Source: Emydura subglobosa (lineage: Eukaryota > Chordata > Testudines > Chelidae). From it: a DNA stretch of 64,000 bases. A program made the position numbers and the translations under genes. Each line of letters begins with the position of its first letter. Within the stretch, counting starts at the first letter, position 1. The notes under the pieces were generated by a model. It was not told the DNA's origin, made no database searches, and saw nothing but the letters and a program-made list of their open reading frames with translations. Below, one piece after another: positions 35,779 to 47,629 of this stretch. The stretch lies in the NCBI GenBank assembly GCA_007922225.1, contig ML680053.1:19330694-19394693 (forward strand). Reading direction: 5' to 3'.

Positions 35779-36065
35779 AGACTGCAGACCTTTTTTTTTC
35801 CCCCTGCTGTTTGTTTGCTTTAGCTTGATAACACCAATGGATGGAGCTTTATGTCCATGAAGAAGCTGGAACCCTAAGCTAATGCTTAAAGACCCATAGA
35901 AATACACATGGTGCACTTAGAGGAGTGTTGGAAAAATGATAAATAATTCATCAGGTTTTTCTCTTCAGTTTTTGGAAATGTCCTCTGTTTGCAGAGGGGA
36001 CGCTTATTGGCCCAACAAAAATATGCAGATTGTATGTAATAAACTTTTGTAAGCAAATGTAATTT
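35779..36065 (+). other. CNTN5: Proximal 3'UTR of the contactin gene
   Basis: Sequence from the stop codon to just past the first AATAAA, which is followed by a T-rich 'tttctgtcaaatgtattttactttttt' context suited to cleavage. The exact cleavage site cannot be set from sequence alone. Confidence 0.6.
36038..36043 (+). promoter_or_regulatory. CNTN5: Poly(A) signal AATAAA (proximal)
   Basis: First canonical hexamer after the stop codon, 260 nt downstream, with a T-rich element 20-50 nt after it. Confidence 0.6.
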
Positions 36066-37115
36066 CTGTCAAATGTATTTTACTTTTTTAATATGTTTAA
36101 CTTTGGTGACACCCCCGCCAGTTGTGTACCATTAGTTGTTTAAATTGTGGTGTCTAGTACAGTATATTGGTTTTGTTTGGGATTTTTTTTTTAAAGATCA
36201 AAGCTTGATAAAGACTTTGAATCTCGTGCTTTTCTTGCTTCGCCTAAGGCTGGGTGCTTATGTTGACAAAGCAGTAGGAGAGAAGAAAAAGTTCAGTTAT
36301 ATGGCCCACTGGATGAGTATAGGAAATATTTTCTGGATATGTATGAATCCATACTGAATTACCAAAATCTGTCAATCTGATATTTTGAAAGCACTCCCAG
36401 AGAAAGAAAACAGAGCAAAAATAAGCCATTAATTTTATTGCAAGGTAAACTGAAAATGACTGAACACAAACTTAAAAGGAAAAAAGTGCTATTGTTTTTC
36501 ATCAAATATTGTATAATTTAACTGCAAAGGAAGTAAATGTTTATTTTTAATAGAAAATCAAATAGTCTAAATCCATTAACAGTGCATATAGCAATTAAAC
36601 CATCATTGGGCATTTAAGCATAACATACAGTAGTTGCTAAATGGACAAATAAAACGAATGCAAGGAGATAAATCTGCTTTTTTCCTGTCAGTCTTAGATC
36701 TTATTTTTTTAGTCCATTTTTGTATGGTACTGTACTTTCTATATTTGGTAATTAAGCTAAAGCTGAAGTATATAAGAATGCATATCATGGAGAGACCATA
36801 ATATTTCATGGACTGTAGTCATGCAAACATACACAGTTCAATTAGAATATGCTTTGGGGAATGTTGTGTCCCAAATGACACTTGGATAAATAAGAATTAT
36901 CGAGCAAGGTTTCCAGGTAGCAAGGCTACTGGACCTTCTTCCGTAGCTCACCAATAGAGATTCATCTTGTAGGGACTGTGTGCTATCAGCTTTAATCTCA
37001 GCCATACTTGGGCTGTATCAGTCATTTCTCCATTCTGTAGTCAATTAGGAGGAGTCCCCATTCTAGATCTAAAGGCCTTCCCTCATGTCGGCACCTAAGC
37101 CAAAATGACCCCTAG

Positions 37116-37172
37116 TATATATGGTGTGTGTATGTGTGTGTGCGTGTTTGTACAGTATGGTGTGTGTGGTGT
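37116..37172. repeat. Imperfect GT/TG microsatellite
   Basis: Runs of TG broken by 'tatg', 'cgtgtttgtacagta' and 'gg'. A low-complexity tract, not coding. Confidence 0.75.
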
Positions 37173-38258
37173 TCTCGGGGAGGGGACTTTACTACCGTGT
37201 TTGTAGGGACTGTGCCCAGGATGAACTTTACCTTGTTTGCAGAAATCAAATGTGTTGTGCTCAAAGTCGTGGTAGCATAACTCTTATAGCTGATTCTCTA
37301 ACTCTTTTGATAAAGATCTAATTCAGGCACTGGGTTCTCCAACAAAAGTTCTATCACTTCGCCTGCTCACCAGCACATTGCAAATTTGCCATTTCTTACC
37401 CCTTTAAAATAACAGCCAGGAAAGCACCATAGCAGAGCAGGTACTAAAAGGTTGTACAAAACTAAATGAAAGATAGAGTTTCATTTTTTAATTTTGTTAA
37501 CATTTTACAAAAATATTTTTTTCAAGGTCAATTAGGATCATTTTCTTTGTTACCCACTGATAATTGTAAAGGTTCTATTCAAATCATCCCCAAAACAGGT
37601 TTAAATATTCTTAGTCACCATAATGTGAGGAGCGCAATGATAAGACAATTATCTGAGGGCCCAAACACAGAAAAGGACTTTCGTTAACTTCTTTTTCTGG
37701 AATAACAATTTGTGGTCAAAGAAGGGGAGGTGGAATAGATTGTGTCCAGTGCCTATTGGCTTCACTGCCATTGTTGATAGAGCAAATTGAAACAAAGCAA
37801 TTGCCTGCTATGATTTGCAAAACAGAAGCATTTGCATTGTGTAAAGAGAGCCTGCCTGAGCAGGCTCATGTTTTCAAAGAAAAATCAGCATGAATGATGA
37901 ACCCGAGGGCAAAAGTTCTCCATTCTCAAATTAGTTAAACATAATTCCCTCCGTCTCTATACCAGTGCAGTTCAGTCAGTGGTATTCATAATCAAAAGGG
38001 TTACATTCACAGTTGGTGGCATTCTAGTCAAACAAATTTCTGAATACAGTAAATGGCTATGCTTGATCACAATTATCGAAGTCTGGTATGGATAAACAGA
38101 TATAGGTACAGCTACTTATATCTAGATCAATAGCATCGAAATATTGGCAGAAACGTGGAACACGCCCTTCAGATCATGTAATTGTATTGCAGGGACGCAA
38201 GGGGATACGTTTTATATCCAACATGAACAGAATATGTATTTTGCATCTTATATATATT

Positions 38259-38264
38259 AATAAA
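38259..38264 (+). promoter_or_regulatory. Candidate distal poly(A) signal
   Basis: AATAAA in 'tatatattaataaacatg', about 2.5 kb after the contactin stop codon. Use is unproven. Confidence 0.3.
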
Positions 38265-39363
38265 CATGTTTTAAATGTTTAAGTATCAATGTATTACATA
38301 TTTGTTACTTTGCCGAAGGCAACGTTTCCTTATCATGACACGTTAATTTTTAGCTGCAAAAAGAGTTATCTTCTTTTTCTTGAATAAGATTGTAACACGG
38401 CAGTCACTAAAGAGACTGTATTTTTGTATAACATCAGAAGAGCTGTTTTAAAAATAAAATAAATAACTTTTTTTTAAAATCAAAGAAATGTTGTTTGCAG
38501 CCCAAAACAAAGGTACTGTCATGGCCCATCTCAAAATGTTAGATATCTTGTATACAATCTGTATATACACTATATATAATGGTATATACCATGTGAAAGA
38601 CACAGTAAAAATAATAGTTCCTGTGTACTGTTCTTGTAACATTAGATCTTTTTAATAAATAATTCTCTTTTTATTGACTTATATTTTATGTCCTGTCAGC
38701 TGCTGAATGGTATTTATTCAGGATAAATTGCCAGTAACGTGGATTCTAACGGACAGTCACTTGCTTCATATGTGTTTCAAGAAGAAAATATGAATCCACA
38801 GTAGTGCATCTGGAAAATATGACCAGTAAAATCAAAATATTTTTTATATGGTGCAAGCACATGTTAATTTCTCCTGAGATTGTATTACTTTTGTATTTAA
38901 ATAATGAAAAGCTGCATCAAAAACCAAAACAAGTAAGGTAATAACTGTACCTAACAAACATTACAAAAGGAATTTGTTCTGGAAATTAGATTGTCTGAGA
39001 CACCGTTTTTCACTCATGTTATTAAAAAAAAAAAAAAAAAAGCCACCAAATGGGATTCCAAGCATTTTGAGGCATTAAACGTTTTTGGACCTCTTTGGCA
39101 GCCACAGCAGGCTTTGAGGTGTCACAAATAACCCTTAGGCACACAGGCACAGGGTGTCTCTTAATCTTTTCATGTTACATTGAAGAGTCTACTTGTTTTG
39201 TCCTACACTTGAAACATTCTGTGTGAAGAACGCATAAGACAAAAGCTTTTTTAAAAACATTTGTCTTTTTGGAAGGGGAGGGAATGTAATTATGAAAGAC
39301 CTCAAGTGCTTCTGTACAGTTATAGCATATCTTTTGCCATTTGATTTAGGTTTGTATATATTT

Positions 39364-39369
39364 AATAAA
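39364..39369 (+). promoter_or_regulatory. Candidate distal poly(A) signal
   Basis: AATAAA in 'tgtatatatttaataaac' with a T-rich region 30-60 nt downstream. It is the last such signal before the H1-like ORF region, so it could end an extended 3'UTR. Confidence 0.3.
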
Positions 39370-40325
39370 CTTCAATAATTGCTTTAGGCATAGGCTTGGC
39401 AGAATTTGATTTTTATTTTTTATAATTTAACATATAATATCAATGTTTACTTTTAAGCACTTTTTCTAATTTTATTGATTTATATTTTCACAGATGCAGG
39501 AAATTGGGATGGGATAGGACAATAATTATTTAATGACAGTGGATATTGAGATTCAAAAAGTTAAAGCTTTATAACTGTTAAAACCCAGCACGTCAAAATA
39601 AACAAAACAAATAAATATCCTTAAATCAAACTGATAATTCTCAAGCAACATTTTAATTACTTTGCCTACCTATAAATTTCAATTATTATTAGTTGGTTAG
39701 TGTGTATATAGTGAATTTGACATTTAGCAATATTTAACCAATAAAAATCTAATCCTTCCAAGGCTATTTATGAAATGCATATTGATAAGGGTACAGGACT
39801 TTACAGCATAATAATAAGTTGAAAAACCCATTCTGAAAATAAAAATAGATTGCTATAGCCAACATTTGAATTGAGATTTCAATTGCAAAATGGCTATTGC
39901 TTAAATAGCACATTACATCAGGATATCCATTAAATTAGTTATGAATGTCACAGAAAGCTGTAATGACCTGTTTTTGCTGACATGGACAACTGCGCATATT
40001 GCAAATCCATAACCTAGCAGAACTTCTATCAAATTGTAATCCACTCTTGCCGTTCTATGGCCATCATCGTAACTCTTCTGAAGATGAAAGATTGTTTCCT
40101 TCTTAATTACTTCCTGCATTTTGGAGCAAAACAATGTCAGTGATGAGAAAAAATGAATAGTGTTGCATTACAGCAGGATAACTAGTTTCAGGTTATGATG
40201 TACATCTTCCTGAAGCCTGACCTCTGCCTGCCACCTCTGCCGGCATTATATTGCAGCGCAGTTTGGCAAGTGGCAGCGGCGGCGGCGATTGCTGGGGCTT
40301 TTAGCTGCTAATGTAGCAGCCAGAG

Positions 40326-40616
40326 ATGCAAAATTTAAGCTCAGCCTCCCAGGCTTCATCCTCAGCGGTGGCACTAGCTTTTCTGTCCAAGAAGAGAGGG
40401 AGGCCGTCTCTCCCCGATCTCATCCTCAGGGCTGTTTGTATGTGTAGCCCCCCACGCAAGGGCACCTCTCTGGCTGCCATTAAGAAGATGTTCTTAGCTG
40501 AGGATGTGCAGAAGAACAACGGTCGTCTGAAGGTGACGCTCAGCTCTCTGGTGACCAAAGGGATTCTCCAGCAGGTGATGGGCAGCGGTGTCCAGGTGAA
40601 CAAGAACCCAACATGA
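40326..40616 (+). CDS. Intronless ORF encoding a linker histone H1-type globular domain
   Basis: 96 residues from ATG (40326) to TGA. After a Ser/Ala-rich start comes SKKRGRPSLPDLILRAV, then GTSLAAIKKMF, DVQKNNGRLKV, SLVTKGILQQVMGSG and VNKNPT. This follows the winged-helix plan of linker histones, which bind nucleosomal DNA at the dyad: 'P..S.LI..AV', 'SLAALKK', 'DV.KNN.R.K', 'SLV.KG.L.Q..G.G'. Compared with the family, about two residues are missing before DVQKNN and about four in the last strand (the GASGSFKL segment). The Lys-rich C-terminal tail is absent. No histone 3' stem-loop was seen, and a CpG-rich stretch ('gcagcggcggcggcg') lies just upstream. It may be a retrocopy with in-frame deletions that kept its frame, or a small expressed gene. 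Which H1 subtype it derives from is unclear. Confidence 0.7.
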   Translation: MQNLSSASQASSSAVALAFLSKKRGRPSLPDLILRAVCMCSPPRKGTSLAAIKKMFLAEDVQKNNGRLKVTLSSLVTKGILQQVMGSGVQVNKNPT

Positions 40617-40699
40617 GTCTGCTTTGGACTGGAAGGTCCTGAGCCTGCTGTCACTGATGAGTTTTCCATTGATTTCAATGGAACAAAACTGAGCCATTA

Positions 40700-41932
40700 A
40701 TGTGTGTGTATTTTATAATATATTAACTGAGACAAAGATGGTAGCTAAAAGAAATGCTGGCTAATCCTGAACTGAAGAGCATTCTGTGGAAAAACAATTT
40801 GCTTATAACTGCAACAGTGGTAGTGCAACTGCTTAGCAGAGGGGTTTAGTTTCTTAAACAGATTGGCTTAGTGCTTAGCTGAGTGGCTGCTTCTTTTTCC
40901 TGTGCTGTTTCTCTGGTGACCGGTACTTAGCAGAGCATCCCAGCTCACAGTCTGTCATTGGAAACTACCATTGACCATGCATTCTTCATATGGTTCTCTC
41001 TTCTCTGTCACTATAGAAGGTCACCTATTGTAATTTACTTACTTATTTATTTATCTGGTTGAAGAGAAGCTTTTCTTTGGCATGTTTTGACCCAAAGCTC
41101 ACCGATTCTAGATGCTGATAACATAGAAACATAGAAGAATCTTTTAAAAGACTCACTTATCAAAATGAATGGCAAAGGCAGGCAATATACACATGATCAG
41201 GAATTCAGGTGCTTAGCATTCAGACAGAATTTATGTTAGGAAATTGAATCTGTTTCCTCTCAAGAACAGAAAACATGTGACTATAAAGACATTGAAAGTT
41301 TTTGGAGCATATCTGGGTCAAAGCTTTAGCAAGCACCAGTCTGTTAATCTCTGTTGACCTTATGGCTGGCCAAGCAAGCTTCTCCATTTTATAATGACAC
41401 CATTTCTTATCTGCTACAAAGGGAGACAGTGAGATGAAATACTACTTTCTGGTTTCCTTTTACATTTCTACTGTGACATTGACTCAGAAATGTTACCCCA
41501 AATAAATTCTTTATTTTTCTGTAACACACATTCAAATCCGTCCTTATTTTGGAACGCCATCATGGGTGATGACAGCATTTTGTATTTATCCGTGTTGAGA
41601 ATGAGAATCTTCACGTATGCTTTAGCTGTAAAAATGAGTGCCCACTCTCCTGTGACCATTACATTATAAAATGCATGAGCTCTCAGTTGGATTCATTTTT
41701 TTTTCCTTTTAGTTTTGAAATATAAGAGTTCAAATGTTGGAGACACATATGTGCCCTTGATGAAGCTATCACAGATTTGATTTGATTTTAGTCTTCTCTT
41801 TATTTTGACCTGAAGAGCAAATTGATTATGTTTGGCTATTATACTAAATTTGTTTTGGTTAAAGAAAAAACCTGAAGGTTTGGGGGTAAAAGTCCAAGTG
41901 ATTTAAAGGTTTTGGAGGCACTGGACATCAAA
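40700..41932. other. Intergenic sequence, nothing recognised
   Basis: AT-rich sequence with no gene, SINE or LTR that I can identify. It contains short ATTT tetranucleotide runs near 41040. Confidence 0.45.
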
Positions 41933-42205
41933 TCATAGAGTTCAAGGCCAGAAAGGAACACCAGATCTTCTAGTCAGAACTCTGGTATATCACAGGCAAC
42001 TAATATCACCCAGTGCTTACTCACTAAATCCAACAATTGATATTAGACCAAAATATTACAGCCATCAGGAGACTCAACTCGTAAGTGCCACAGTCAGAGA
42101 ATTGAAGGGACTGATGTGCACCAATGCCTGAGATCCCTTCAATGGCAGGGAATTGATTAAGTGACATCACAAGGAGTGCTGAATAAATGCTAGATACAAT
42201 GTATA
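41933..42205 (-). mobile_element. CR1-like LINE 3' end, diverged
   Basis: It begins on the + strand 'catagagttcaaggccagaaaggaacaccagatcttctagtcag', the antisense of a CR1 3' tail ('ctgact..atgatc...tctatgaatc'). The rest is weakly similar. It lies 430 bp before a much better-preserved CR1 in the same orientation. Confidence 0.6.
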
Positions 42206-42633
42206 TTGGCAAAAATAGTAAACTTTCTATATATGTTGATGGGGCAGAGACTGCAGGTGCTTCTTGGGAAGAAGACTATGGTTGACATCCTGGGCCTAAT
42301 GATATCAAGGGGAGTTTTAACATGACTTCAGTGGATCCAAGATTCAATCCTATGAATCAACATAGATAGCCCAATGTAGAGGTAAGCCTGGTATGCAGCT
42401 GCAAAGCAGACAGCAAGTATGGTGAGTGGGAATATTTGAAAAATGACAGAAAATACAGAAAGTGGTGTAATGATATTACAGCTAATGATGGCATGCTCTC
42501 ACCGGCAATACTGGTCTTGATTAATTACTGCTTTGTTCAAGTTTTACACTGAAAGTACTCCATTTGATTTCACTGCTGTTATATTGGGGTAAAACTGGTG
42601 TAATGCAGTGGTGAATCAGTTCCACTATTGTAT

Positions 42634-44755
42634 TTCTCAGACTCATAGACCTTAAGGTCAGAAGGGACTAATGTGCATCTAGTGTGACCTCCTGCACAAC
42701 GCAGGCCACCGAACCTCACCCATTCACTCCTGTAATAGACCCCTGACCTATGGCTGAGATATTAAAGTCCTCAGATTATGGTTTAACGACTAAGGGACAG
42801 AGAATCCACCAGCAAGCAAGCCGTGCTCCATGCTACAGAGGAAAGCAAAAGACCCTCGGGGCCTCTGCCAATCTATCCTGGGGGAAAATTCCTTCCTGAC
42901 CCCAAATATGGCAATCAGCTAAATTCTGAGCATGTGGGCAAGACTCACCAGCCAGACGCCCAAGAAAGAATTCTCCGTAGTAACTCAGAACCCACCCCTT
43001 CTAACATCTCATCACAGGCCATTGGGTATATTTGCTGATAGTAGTCAAAGATCAGTGAATTCCCAAATTAGGCTGTCCCATCATACTATCCTCTCCATAA
43101 ACTTATCAAGCTCAGCCTTGAAGCCAGCTAGGCTTTTTGCCCCCACTGCTCCCCTTGGAAGGCTCTTCCAGAACTCCACTCCTCTGATGGTTTGAAACTT
43201 TCATCTCATTTCAAGGCTAAACTTCCTGATGGCCAGTTTATATCCATTTGTTCTTGTGTCCAGATTGGCGCTGAACTTAAATAATTCCTTTCCCTCCCTG
43301 ATATTTATCCCTCTGATGTATTTACAGAGAGCAATCATATCTCCCCTCAACCTTCTTTCATTAGGCTAAACAAGCCAAGCTCTTTCAGTCTCCTCTCACA
43401 AGACAGGTTTTCCATTCCTCTGATCACCCTAATAGCCCTTCTCTGCACCTGTTCCAGTTTGAATTCATCTTTCTTAAACATGGGGGACCAGAACTGCACA
43501 GAATAGTCTAGATGAGATCTCCCCAGCACCTTGTATAACAATACTAACACGTCCCTATCTTTATTGGAAATATCTTGTCGGATGTATCCTAGGACTGCAT
43601 TAGCTTTTTTCACAGCCACATCACATTGGTGGCTCATAGTCATCCTGTGATCAACCAATATGCCCAGGTCCTTCTCCTCTGTTGCGTCCCCAGCTTATAG
43701 CAAAAATTCTTGTTATTAGTCCCTAAATGCATGACCTTGCACTATCCACTATTACATTTTATCCTATTTCTGTTACTCTAGTTTACAAGATCATCCAGAT
43801 CTTCTTGTATTATATCCCAATCTGTCTCTGTATTGGCAATACCTCCCACCTTTGTGTCATCTGCAAACTTTATTAGCACACTCCCACTTTTTGTGCCAAG
43901 GTCAGTAATAAAAAGGTTAAATAAAATTGGTCCCAAGACTGATCCCTGAGGAACTCCACTAGTAACCTCCCTCCAGCATAACAGTTCACAGTTTCAGTAT
44001 GACTCGTTGTAGTCTCCCCTTTAACCAGTTCCTTATCTAATCTTTCAATTTTCATATTAATCCCCATTTTAATTAATAATGCCCCATGTGGAACTGTATC
44101 AAATGCCTTACTGAAATCTAGGTAAATTAGATCCACTGCATTCCCGTTGTCTAAAAAAAATCTATCATCTTCTCAAAAAAAGTAGATCTGGTTGGTCTGG
44201 CACAATCTACTTTTTGTAAAGCCATGTTGTATTTTGTCCCAATTACCATTAACCTTGATGTCCTTAACTACTTTCTCTTTCAACATTTTTTCAAAGAACT
44301 TGCATATTACTGAGGTGAAACTAACAGGCCTGTAGTTATCTGGATCACTTTTTTTCACTTTCTTAAAAATAGAAACTATGTTAGCAATTCTCCAGTCATA
44401 CGGTACAACCCCTGAGTTTAAAGATTCATTAAAAATCTTTACTAATAGACTTGCAATTTCATGTGCCAGTTCCTTTAATATTCTTGGATTGACATTATCC
44501 GGGCCCCCTGATTTAGTCCCATTACTCTGCTTGAGTTTGGCTTCTACCTCAGATATAGTAATTTCTACCTCCATAGCTTCATTCCCATTAGCCACCCTGC
44601 CACTGTCCCCAAGCTCTTCATTAGTTTCATTAAAAATGAAGGCAAAGTATTTGTTTAGATATTGGGCCATGCGTAGATTATCCTTAACCTCCATCCCATC
44701 CTGAGTGCTTAGCAGTCCCACTTCTTTTTTTGTTTTCTTTTTCTTACTAAAGTCA
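42634..44755 (-). mobile_element. CR1 LINE, 2.1 kb, RT through 3' end
   Basis: Minus-strand coding starts within 'KKKKTKKEVGLLSTQDGMEV' and proceeds through the RT: EVEAKLKQSNGTKSGGPDNV, then PYDWRIANIVSIFKK, DNYRPVSFTSVICKFFEK, QHGFTKS and LIYLDFSKAFDTVPHGALL. After breaks near 43990-44170 it continues to VDHRMTMSHQCDVAVKKANA and HLDYSVQFWSPMFKKDEFKL. The 3' tail runs to 'cttctgaccttaaggtctatgagtc'. It is 5'-truncated and lacks the endonuclease. It is the same subfamily as the nested copy at 21132-22971. Confidence 0.93.
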
Positions 44756-45049
44756 AATTGGCTAACATATGACCACAGTGTCACATGTACAGAAAAATAG
44801 CTGAGAACCCATAAACAAGGGCCAAAACCATGACTGGAGGCTTTATACTGAGTTGTAAGAAGGTGCTTAGTTACGTATCACAGGGATCGTTGCATAGGTC
44901 CAGTCATAATTATTAGCTTCCTTAATAATCTAGAAAAAGGAGCAAACTGAACATTATTTGCATATTAGATTAAAAAGGGAGTCTTGGTGAACACCAGGTA
45001 GGACAAAGAAACAACACAGTGACCCTAGAGAGCTGAGCAACAGAAGGAA

Positions 45050-45870
45050 TCAGTGCACACTTCCACTGCTAAAGCCTTTTCAATTAAGGAATAAGCAGTC
45101 TCCCTTGGAAACAACTTCCAATTAATGTATAGGCTGTCAGGCTGATCACCTTCCACTACCTGTGATAAGACAGCATCTTAAATCCCAAATCTGAGGCATC
45201 GGTTTGTAACAGGAATTCTTTGATGAAGTCAGGGCTATATAAGACCGGTTCTTGGCAGAGCTGGGCCTTCAGGATTTGAAAAGCCTTTTCACAAGCTTTG
45301 GTTGATTGGCTCATTCTTGGACTATTATTTTTTAGGCGATCTGTAAGAGGGGCTGTAATGGTCCAGACTCCAAGTAGTACCCTGACAGGCCTAAAAACCA
45401 GTGTACCAGTTTCCTCAGGGAGGGTCTGAGGCACGTCTGGAGGGCCTGTGCCTTACCCATAGAAGGCACACCATGCTGTGTCCCAAAGTGTACCTGAAAT
45501 AGGTTGTCTCATTCTTGCCCAGGAGACATTTAGTGGGGTTTGCTATCAGTCCAGTTGCCTTGAAGAACTGCAATACAGTAGTTACATATTTGTGATAGTC
45601 TTGCCAGCTTTGGCTGTAGATTACAACATCATCAAGATATGCAGCAACATAACCATTATGGGGGTCAGAGGATCTAGTCCACCAGTCACTGGAAAATGGC
45701 TGGGGGGTCCCATGTAACCTGAAGGGCATTGTTGGGAACTGGAAGACACCAAGGTGGTAGAAAGGGACATTTTTCCCAGGATTCATGTGTGAGGGAGGCA
45801 GGGGCAATACTAGAATAATTAGCAAAGGGATGCTGAAGACGATCGAGGGAGCAAGGATTTTGCCACACAT
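45050..45870 (-). pseudogene. Gypsy (Gmr1-type) RT second half and RNase H
   Basis: Minus-strand frames show the RT from the 'FQFPTMPFRLHG' segment through the catalytic box AAYLDDVVIYSQSW and the TGLIANPTKCLLGKNETTYF thumb region. After frame changes come the connection and RNase H start: ACEKAFQILKAQLCQEPVLY, then FLLQTDASDLG with its first catalytic Asp. A further piece, 'ELFPRETAYSLIEKALAVE', lies at about 45055-45115. The RT N-terminal half is 3.9 kb away at 49745-50060, beyond a hAT insertion. Several frameshifts and stops make it inactive. Confidence 0.85.
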
Positions 45871-46595
45871 ACCTTTATAGAATGGAGATAAATAATGTCA
45901 ATTATAATTTATTTACCTTATTGAAGCTAGCTGTGCCTGTTATAGTGAACAGCAGCAAAGCTGTCAACAACTCTCTTCAACTCAAGAAACTTTGACAACT
46001 CTTTTTCAAGCGCCATGACAGCCAAGTCCCTTAACTGGTAACTTATCATGCAGCTCCTCAGGTAATCTTTCAGCCATAAGCATGTTTTATTCACATACAG
46101 AACTTGATGGAGACATACTCACAAACTTAATTTATGCAGTTCATGAAAGGCAAGTTTGTATTTATCCAAAGAATTAGCAGCTGTAGCTATCTCTGTCTTG
46201 GACTTCTGCTTTTCTTCATAGCATTCAGTTATTTTTGGCAAGAGTTTTACTTTAGTTTCCACACTGGCTAGATCACATCCATAATGTTCTGCAAGTAGTT
46301 TTCATTTTAGAAAGTCAAGAAAGCTCTGATGCTTTGGGTTAAGGCAACTGACACCAACAAGAACATAGTTATTTTCAGAAAAATCGTCTTTGAAGTACTC
46401 CAGTTATTTGATCAAGCACTGGCAAAAAGGTGAATTTTCTGAAGTCTCATTTATCTGAAAGGGGCTGCTCTTTGCTTCACACTGCTTTAGTCAAAATGGA
46501 TGCCTGACATTTGTAGGCAACTTTGATACAAGACTGTATTCCCTGAATTTCAGGAGGCGTCCAATCTTTTTCTGATGTTACGGTAACAGCTTACA

Positions 46596-47190
46596 TAAAA
46601 ACGTAAGAATGACACTATTGGGTCAGGATCTGACCAATGGTCCGTCTAGCCCAGTATTCTGTTTTCTGACAATGGCCAGTGCCAGATGTTTCAGAAGAAC
46701 AGGGCAATGTGTCAATTGATCTATCTTTGTTATCCAATTCCTGCTTCTGGCAACCAGAGCTTTAGAGACATCCAGAGCATGGGGTTCTGTCAGTGACCAT
46801 CTTGGCTAATAGCCATTGATGGCCCTATCCCCCATAAACTTCTCTAATTCTTTTTTTAACCCATTATACTTTTGGACTTCACAACATCCCCTGGTAATGA
46901 CACCCACAGGCTGACTGTGCATTCTGTGATAAAATACTTCCTTACATTTGTTTTGAACATTCTGCCTATTAATTTCACTAGGTGACCCCGTGCTGCTTAT
47001 GTTATATGAAGGGGTAAATAACACTTCCCTAGTCATGTTCTCCACACCATTCATGATTTTATACACCACTATCATAAGTTTCCTCAGTCATCTCTTTTCA
47101 AAGGTGAACAGTCCCAGTCTTTAATCTCTTCTTATATGGAAGGTGTCCCATACCCCTAATAATTTTTGTTGCCTTACTCTGTAATTAACT
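46596..47190 (-). mobile_element. CR1-related LINE 3' end nested in the hAT element
   Basis: On the + strand it starts 'gtaagaatgacactattgggtcaggatctgacc ... gtccgtctagcccagtat'. The antisense frame at 46806-47075 reads like a CR1-type C-terminus: IVVYKIMNGVENM, then INRQNV..., LKKELEKFMGDRAINGY. A second, shorter copy of the same 3' end lies at 55065-55240. It interrupts the hAT transposase C-terminal region. Confidence 0.7.
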
Positions 47191-47629
47191 CCATATGAAA
47201 CACCTCTTCCAAACCTCTCATGTTCAGAAATTGTTTCGGATGGCCAGAGATAAGCATGTTTGATATAGTTCAAACTCAACTGCTTGCAAATAGTCAGAAA
47301 TAACTTTAAAAACTCAAATAATTTTTATGAACATGTAAAGGAGTACGATAAATTCAAAGTCAAATGCCGAACTAAGATCTCAGGCACCCACTGCCCTGTC
47401 ACCTTTTGATGTATCTAGAAAAAGTACAGTGAGCATCACAAGAATGGATTAAATTGTTTTTTTCACAGCAATACAAGCAGAAACTTGATGTGCCGACAGA
47501 GTGTCACAGAGCTTTGTCAATTCCAAGACTTTAATTTTGGGGAGTACTTTTTTTAAATGGCCATGAATTTTGTGCATAGAGTTGTTCTAGGGAGAAAAAT
47601 GTACAAGTTCTCCAGAATAGTGAAAAAAT

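Larger units (their letters stand above)
36066..40240 (+). other. AT-rich, nearly repeat-free stretch; possible extended 3'UTR
   Basis: For about 4 kb after the proximal signal I find no LINE, SINE or LTR, unlike the rest of the window. Canonical AATAAA hexamers occur on the + strand at 38259-38264, 38654-38659 and 39364-39369. A GT-rich microsatellite lies at about 37116-37172 and a poly-A run at about 39025-39043. A long alternative 3'UTR for the contactin is a reasonable but unproven reading. No ORF of note was seen. Confidence 0.4.

Noticed and set aside
40301..40678. 125-residue open frame antisense to the H1-like ORF
   Set aside because: The sense frame has clear linker-histone motifs, and the antisense product has none.
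44870..45040. Possible + strand CR1-like RT snippet ('INFLNNLEKGAN'-type reading)
   Set aside because: It is too short, needs frame changes, and overlaps the edge of the Gypsy RNase H, so it is not annotated.
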